From an uncultured Actinomyces sp. (GTDB lineage Bacteria > Actinomycetota > Actinomycetes > Actinomycetales > Actinomycetaceae): DNA of 9,010 bases. Shown here piece after piece: positions 5,763 to 9,010 of this stretch. The stretch is from assembly GCA_937926195.1 (NCBI GenBank), contig CALEXZ010000067.1, forward strand, positions 1 through 9,010, read 5' to 3'. Positions within the stretch are counted from its first letter, which is position 1. Each line of letters starts with the position of its first letter. The notes beneath the pieces are model-generated. The model did not search any database and was not told where the DNA came from. It saw only the letters and a program-made list of their open reading frames with translations. A program made the position numbers and the translations under genes.

Positions 5763-7112
5763 GTGGACAGCGCTGTGAACCCCGAGGTCGAGATCGCCAA
5801 CCGCGTGGCCTCGCTCCTGGACGCCACCCTCACCGAGGAGGACGTGCACCGCTTCCTGCTCGACGCCGCCGACATCCTGGGCACCGAGTCCTTCGCCGCC
5901 TACGGCCCCAACCTCTTCCTCCGCTGGCGCGTCGGGGACCGGATCGTCGAGATCGAGCCGCGCCACCGCCCGGGCGAGGGGTACGGGCTGAGCGTCGACT
6001 CCTATGACCCCACCTATCCGATCGACTCCGCCGAGTACCGGACCTTCACGTGGGGCGAGGCCGAGGACTACCCGTACCTGTGGTCGGTGGAGCTGGGACG
6101 CACACCGGTCACTGACCACTGGGGCCCCGGGGAGGCCTACATCGTCAACTGGGACATGTTCGAGGAGACGACCGCGAGAGTGCTCGGAGGCCTTCCCGAC
6201 GACCTGGCCCTCATGCCGACGCAGTGGCGGCGCCCCTTCGCCCTGCGATGGGACATGGGGCGGCCCGGGCTGGGCGTCGTCTCCTTCACGGGCTCGGTCG
6301 AGGGCCTCACGGTCACCGTCGAGTCCACCGGGGACGAGGTGCTCATCCCCCGTCGGCTGCTCGGCAGCGAGCGCAGCCCGATCCGGGTGCGCGACGTCGT
6401 CGCCGGCCTCGCCGGCGGGCGCCCGCTCATGGGCATTCGCTTCGCTGGCTCCGAGGGCTTCAACGACTACGGTCTTCTCGCCGCCGGCCCCAGCGGGGAC
6501 GAGAGCGACGAGGACCAGCAGGAGATGGGCTTCCTTCTCGCCGACCGGGGCGAGGACGAGCCGGGGCCCTCGATGACGATGGACGAGCTTCGTGGACTCG
6601 TGGCCTCGACCCCCGCCGTCACCGGCCCCACGCTGCCGACGGTGAGCTGGCAGGTCATTCCGATGCGGATCGGGCTGACCATTGACCAGGTCCTCGCCGT
6701 CGTCGAGCAGGTGCGTGGTGGGGCGGCCGTGCCGGAGGTCCTCACGGGCCTCGGCGGACGTCCCACCATCCGCTTCGACAGTCCTGCCCTGCGTGGTGAC
6801 GGCTGGGTTGCGGCGCAGGCCCGCCACACCGGCGCCTGGCGCATCGAGGTGGTCACCGAGCCCGAAGGCGACGGGGAGGAGCGTCTGCGCTTCGAGACGC
6901 GCCATGTCGCCGACTACACGTGGCGGATCGCCCACGCCCTCGAGCAGCGCTACGGTTTCCCCTACGCGATGCGCACCACCGACTCCGGTTTCCTTATGCG
7001 CTTCTTCCAGGTCGGGGACCACGGCGTCGAGGTGACCAGCGGGTTCAGCAAGGTCGAGGTGGAGATCGGCTCCTTCGAGGCACTGCTGGAGAGCTCGATC
7101 GGGCGCGTCTGA
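5763..7112 (+). CDS. Uncharacterised tryptophan-rich soluble protein, 449 aa
   Basis: I do not recognise this protein with confidence. The GTG at 5763 is chosen because GGAG (5752-5755) lies seven bases upstream. There is no signal peptide or membrane segment, so it is probably cytoplasmic. Residues 8-40 look helical, followed by a strand-rich stretch with FLRWRVGDRIVEIEP (52-66) and many aromatics up to about 130. A second strand-rich part spans about 155-200 (FALRWDMG at 159-166). An acidic linker lies at 245-270 (GDESDEDQQE). The C-terminal part (about 300-449) alternates helix and strand, with GWVAAQARHTGAWRIEVV at 347-364 and FLMRFFQVGDHGVEVTSGF at 410-428. The helix-plus-sheet pattern vaguely recalls YbjN/type III chaperone-like (TY-Chap) folds, but this is speculation. 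It is followed after 51 bases by a membrane-protein gene on the same strand, perhaps co-transcribed. Confidence 0.8.
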   Translation: MDSAVNPEVEIANRVASLLDATLTEEDVHRFLLDAADILGTESFAAYGPNLFLRWRVGDRIVEIEPRHRPGEGYGLSVDSYDPTYPIDSAEYRTFTWGEAEDYPYLWSVELGRTPVTDHWGPGEAYIVNWDMFEETTARVLGGLPDDLALMPTQWRRPFALRWDMGRPGLGVVSFTGSVEGLTVTVESTGDEVLIPRRLLGSERSPIRVRDVVAGLAGGRPLMGIRFAGSEGFNDYGLLAAGPSGDESDEDQQEMGFLLADRGEDEPGPSMTMDELRGLVASTPAVTGPTLPTVSWQVIPMRIGLTIDQVLAVVEQVRGGAAVPEVLTGLGGRPTIRFDSPALRGDGWVAAQARHTGAWRIEVVTEPEGDGEERLRFETRHVADYTWRIAHALEQRYGFPYAMRTTDSGFLMRFFQVGDHGVEVTSGFSKVEVEIGSFEALLESSIGRV

Positions 7113-7163
7113 GTCCCCGTCCGGTGCCCGCCGCGCCGAGAAGCACACCCAGGAAGTGGATTG

Positions 7164-7763
7164 ATGTCGACTCACCAGTTTCGGGACCCTTACGCGTCCC
7201 CCCATCAGCCGGTGCCCCAGTACGGTCAGCGGCATCCCCGTCCGGCTCACACCGGCAAGCTGATCGCGGCCATCATCCTGCTCGTCGCGGGACCACTACT
7301 CGGAGTGCTCCTCGGGGTTGTCGCGGCGATCGGCGTCGCCGTCGACATCGCCACCGCCGGGGAGGTCATCGGCAACGGGCAGGTGGTCACCGTCAACGGC
7401 GGCGACGAGAACACCGTGTACGTTCCCGACAACCGCCCTTCCGGCGCGTGCTCCGTGGCGACTGCCGACGGGGGATTCGTCTCCTACTCCAGCAACCTCG
7501 GTATGCGCATGACCATCAACGGCGACCGCTACTACTCGGATGTGCGTTTCACGGCACCGCAGTCCGGGGAGTACCGGATCTCGTGCTCCGGTCTGAGGGA
7601 CGGCGACTCCGTGCTCGTCGGCCCGACCATCACCCTGGACCTGTTCGTCTGGCCCTTCCTCATCGGCCTGGGCACGAGCGTGACCTGCTGCTGGGTCATC
7701 GCCGCCGCCCTGCTCATCCGACGCCGCCTTGCCCGGCGGCGCGCTCCTCGGCCGGGTCCGTGA
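7164..7763 (+). CDS. Small membrane protein with extracytoplasmic beta-rich domain
   Basis: A 199-aa protein of unknown function. The N-terminal 30 residues are Pro/His/Gln-rich and polar. One membrane segment spans about 32-60 (KLIAAIILLVAGPLLGVLL onward), and a region of about 100 residues is probably outside the cell. A second segment spans about 158-184, then an Arg-rich tail. The outer region has two cysteines, Cys96 (SGACSV) and Cys141 (RISCSG), that could form a disulfide, and ends in a strand-rich GEYRISCSG unit. This build resembles small actinobacterial membrane proteins of unknown role. The ATG at 7164 is preferred over the TTG at 7161 because AGGAAG (7151-7156) is seven bases upstream. 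The final residues APRPGP and the stop codon lie within a repeat matching the 5' end of the downstream DUF559 gene, so the tail may be a secondary acquisition. Confidence 0.8.
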   Translation: MSTHQFRDPYASPHQPVPQYGQRHPRPAHTGKLIAAIILLVAGPLLGVLLGVVAAIGVAVDIATAGEVIGNGQVVTVNGGDENTVYVPDNRPSGACSVATADGGFVSYSSNLGMRMTINGDRYYSDVRFTAPQSGEYRISCSGLRDGDSVLVGPTITLDLFVWPFLIGLGTSVTCCWVIAAALLIRRRLARRRAPRPGP

Positions 7764-7775
7764 GCATCTCGGGGC
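7745..7775 (+). repeat. Direct repeat A, copy 1 (partner 8093-8123)
   Basis: Differs from its partner at three positions of 31. The shared core GTGAGCATCTCGG is identical. The two copies encode the same peptide core RVREHLGA in the DUF559 frame, while here the DNA also encodes the tail of the membrane protein in another frame. Confidence 0.75.
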
Positions 7776-7780
7776 CGCTG

Positions 7781-7810
7781 GGCCGGGCCACTGGACGCCG
7801 GGCCGGGGCC
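7781..7810 (+). repeat. Direct repeat B, copy 1 (partner 8981-9010)
   Basis: Thirty bases, almost all G/C, ending GACGCCGGGCCGGGGCC in both copies, with three differences. A further exact 18-base match, starting GGGCCGGGCC, links 7835-7852 to 8980-8997. The two copies flank the DUF559 gene. Low sequence complexity lowers the weight of this match. Confidence 0.55.
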
Positions 7811-7815
7811 GCTCG

Positions 7816-7824
7816 TTGTCCACA
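7816..7824 (+). promoter_or_regulatory. TTGTCCACA, actinobacterial DnaA-box-like motif
   Basis: This 9-mer equals the Streptomyces-type DnaA box. It lies in the roughly 300-bp stretch between the membrane-protein gene and the DUF559 gene (7764-8064), which otherwise holds only the repeat scar and an open frame with no clear start signal. It has the same orientation as the three TTATCCACA copies in the window. Function unknown. Confidence 0.35.
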
Positions 7825-8004
7825 CAGCGGACATGGGCCGGGCCGCCCGACGACGACGCCGCCCGCACCCGCGTCATCACGCGGTTTCCTTCCGGCCCGC
7901 CTCCCACCGTCCCGGTGATGTCCGCCGCGTGGACACTCCGAGCCCGCGCCCGTCGGGTCACCGAGGCCGACGTCGAACACCACCGCAGCCGGGCCGCGTT
8001 CGAG

Positions 8005-8013
8005 TTATCCACA
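8005..8013 (+). promoter_or_regulatory. TTATCCACA motif upstream of (or inside) the DUF559 gene
   Basis: A perfect 9-mer, 51 bases before the ATG at 8065. If translation instead began at 7918 it would encode Leu-Ser-Thr, with a TTA leucine codon that is very rare in DNA of this composition. That favours a non-coding, regulatory or structural reading and the shorter gene. Confidence 0.4.
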
Positions 8014-8064
8014 GACCCCCTCGCGCTCTGGCGGTGGCACGGACGCCTTGCCCATGCTGAGCAC

Positions 8065-8928
8065 ATGGACAGCGTCAAAGGCGGTGAGGCCATCCTCGCC
8101 CGGGTTCGTGAGCATCTCGGAGCAGTGCGTCAGGCCGACCTGTGTCTGAGCCGCCAGGAGCGCCGCGTCGTGCAGCGGCTCGTTGGCTGCGGCCGGTTGC
8201 GTCGTCACCCCAGCGGTCTCATCGCGGAGCCCGGGGTGGATGAACGCGTCCTCGTCGCACGCCTCCATCGCGGGCTGGTGACATGCCTGCACGCCGCGGC
8301 CCACTACCGGCTTCCCGTTCCCTCCCCTCCGGGACCCGTTCATGTCCTGACGCCGAAGGGCAGCACGGCACCGCGCCTGCGCCACGAGCACCTCCATGAG
8401 ACGCGCGGGCACTCGGCCGCCCCTCCCCAGTCCTTCCCCGTCGTCAGCGAGGCCCGGTGCGTCGCCGACGTGTTGTGCTGCGCCGAGGAGTGGACGGCGA
8501 TGGTCGTCGTCGATGCCGCGCTGCGGCGCGGGCGGGTCAGTGCCGACCAGATCGCGTCCCACCTGCGCGGTTCACGCCGTCATCTCGGTCGTGTGCGCCT
8601 GTCGCGCGCCAGCGCCAGAGCCCGCAGTCCCCTGGAGACCCTGGCTCGCATCCAGCTTCGCGCCGAGGGCATGACGGTGGACGACGGCATCGTCATCGCA
8701 GGGGTGGGTGAGGTGGACCTGCTGGTCGGCGGTGGGCTCGTCGTCGAGCTGGACGGTTACGACTACCACTCGGACCGTTGGACCTTCGAGAAGGACAGAC
8801 GGCGCGACCGTGAGCTGGTGCGTCAGGGGTACAGGGTGCTGCGCTTCACGTCCAACGAGGTGCGCTCGGGCAGGATCGTCGGCGAGGTCGCAGCCGTGCT
8901 CGCGGCACATCCGGGAGCAGGGTGCTGA
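8065..8928 (+). CDS. DUF559/Vsr-like putative nuclease with AbiEi-like N-terminal region
   Basis: A 287-aa protein of a family common in actinobacteria. Residues 9-90 resemble the winged-helix region of AbiEi-type (type IV toxin-antitoxin) proteins: ARVREHLGAVRQADL, then LVGCGRLRRHPSGLIAEPG and TCLHAAAHYRLPV. The C-terminal 100 residues are a DUF559 domain of the Vsr/PD-(D/E)XK type. They contain SPLETLARIQLRAEGM (Glu191), GEVDLLV (Asp218), VVELDGYDYHSD (Glu228, Asp230), FEKDRRRDREL and GYRVLRFTSNEV. The acidic residues expected for a nuclease are present; substrate and cellular role are unknown. Start is uncertain: ATG 8065 (MDSVKGGEAI) is chosen on family resemblance, while ATG 7918 would add 49 residues; neither has a clear ribosome binding site. 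A remnant of a second copy lies upstream. Confidence 0.8.
   Translation: MDSVKGGEAILARVREHLGAVRQADLCLSRQERRVVQRLVGCGRLRRHPSGLIAEPGVDERVLVARLHRGLVTCLHAAAHYRLPVPSPPGPVHVLTPKGSTAPRLRHEHLHETRGHSAAPPQSFPVVSEARCVADVLCCAEEWTAMVVVDAALRRGRVSADQIASHLRGSRRHLGRVRLSRASARARSPLETLARIQLRAEGMTVDDGIVIAGVGEVDLLVGGGLVVELDGYDYHSDRWTFEKDRRRDRELVRQGYRVLRFTSNEVRSGRIVGEVAAVLAAHPGAGC
8093..8123 (+). repeat. Direct repeat A, copy 2 (5' coding end of DUF559 gene)
   Basis: Matches 7745-7775 at 28 of 31 bases and in the same frame; encodes AILARVREHLG near residues 9-19 of the DUF559 protein. The three differences give two amino-acid changes, so the copies are diverged but related. Confidence 0.75.
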
Positions 8929-8930
8929 CG

Positions 8931-8976
8931 GCCGGGGCCCGGGGCCCGGATCCGCCGGGGCCCGGGGCCCGGATCC
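8931..8976. repeat. 23-bp GC-rich tandem repeat, two perfect units
   Basis: Units 8931-8953 and 8954-8976 are identical, each a GCCGGGGCCC-type run ending GGATCC. A degenerate third unit begins at 8977. The array starts two bases after the DUF559 stop and merges into repeat B at the window edge. The GGGCCC/CCCGGG palindromes could fold and act as a terminator, but there is no T tract. Its full extent lies beyond 9010. Confidence 0.8.
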
Positions 8977-8980
8977 GCCG

Positions 8981-9010
8981 GGCCGGGCCGCCCGACGCCG
9001 GGCCGGGGCC
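8981..9010 (+). repeat. Direct repeat B, copy 2 (partner 7781-7810)
   Basis: The 3' flank of the DUF559 gene, matching the scar upstream of the gene at 27 of 30 bases at an offset of 1200. It is cut by the window edge, so the repeat may continue. Confidence 0.55.

Larger units (their letters stand above)
7735..7810 (+). pseudogene. Collapsed remnant of a second DUF559 gene copy
   Basis: Bases 7745-7775 match 8093-8123 at 28 of 31 positions, in the same codon phase (offset 348). They read ALLGRVREHLGA against AILARVREHLGA at the start of the DUF559 protein; with one codon gap the match extends left to a shared Gly-Gly. Directly after it, 7781-7810 match 8981-9010, the 3' flank of the DUF559 gene, at 27 of 30 (34 of 40 from 7771). 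The 5' coding end thus abuts the 3' flank, as if about 850 bp of a duplicate had been deleted. The second match is in GC-only sequence and so is weaker. The stop codon of the preceding gene lies inside. Confidence 0.5.

Noticed and set aside
5688..7250. 520-codon open frame on the minus strand
   Set aside because: It is a shadow of the plus-strand gene; long antisense frames are expected at this GC content, and the plus frame has the ribosome binding site and a more protein-like composition.

Overview
The window reads as chromosomal DNA of a high-GC actinobacterium, probably an Actinomyces-type organism. This rests on GC-rich third codon positions, frequent GTG starts and the flavour of the proteins; it is an inference, not a proof. 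No rRNA, tRNA, CRISPR array or intact insertion sequence is visible.

Layout. Most of the left and centre is a de novo purine block on the minus strand. In transcription order it runs purD (5612-4341), purC (4316-3396), purS (3316-3059) and purQ (3059-2361), and then, after a 2.1 kb interruption, the start of purL (234-1, cut by the window edge). PurS, PurQ and PurL are the three subunits of FGAM synthase, PurD makes GAR and PurC makes SAICAR. The interruption holds a plus-strand GT4 glycosyltransferase resembling trehalose glycosyltransferring synthase TreT (398-1822). It also holds a 538-bp convergent intergenic region (1823-2360) with an AT-rich island flanked by perfect TTATCCACA motifs. 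Although separated, purL and purS carry the same candidate -10 octamer (GGTATCCT) at almost the same distance from their start codons.

Right side. Divergent from purD, on the plus strand, are a 449-aa tryptophan-rich soluble protein that I do not recognise (5763-7112) and a 199-aa protein with two membrane segments (7164-7763). Next is a DUF559/Vsr-like putative nuclease with an N-terminal AbiEi-like region (8065-8928, possibly from 7918). The DNA just upstream of the nuclease gene appears to be a collapsed second copy of it. A 31-bp stretch matches the gene's 5' coding end (28/31) and is followed at once by 30 bp matching the gene's 3' flank (27/30). The stop codon of the membrane-protein gene lies inside this scar. 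TTGTCCACA/TTATCCACA motifs occur here too, and the window ends in GC-only 23-bp tandem repeats.

Overall: a housekeeping purine cluster, an interposed trehalose-type glycosyltransferase, and an accessory right end with an uncharacterised gene pair and a DUF559 gene showing signs of duplication and deletion.
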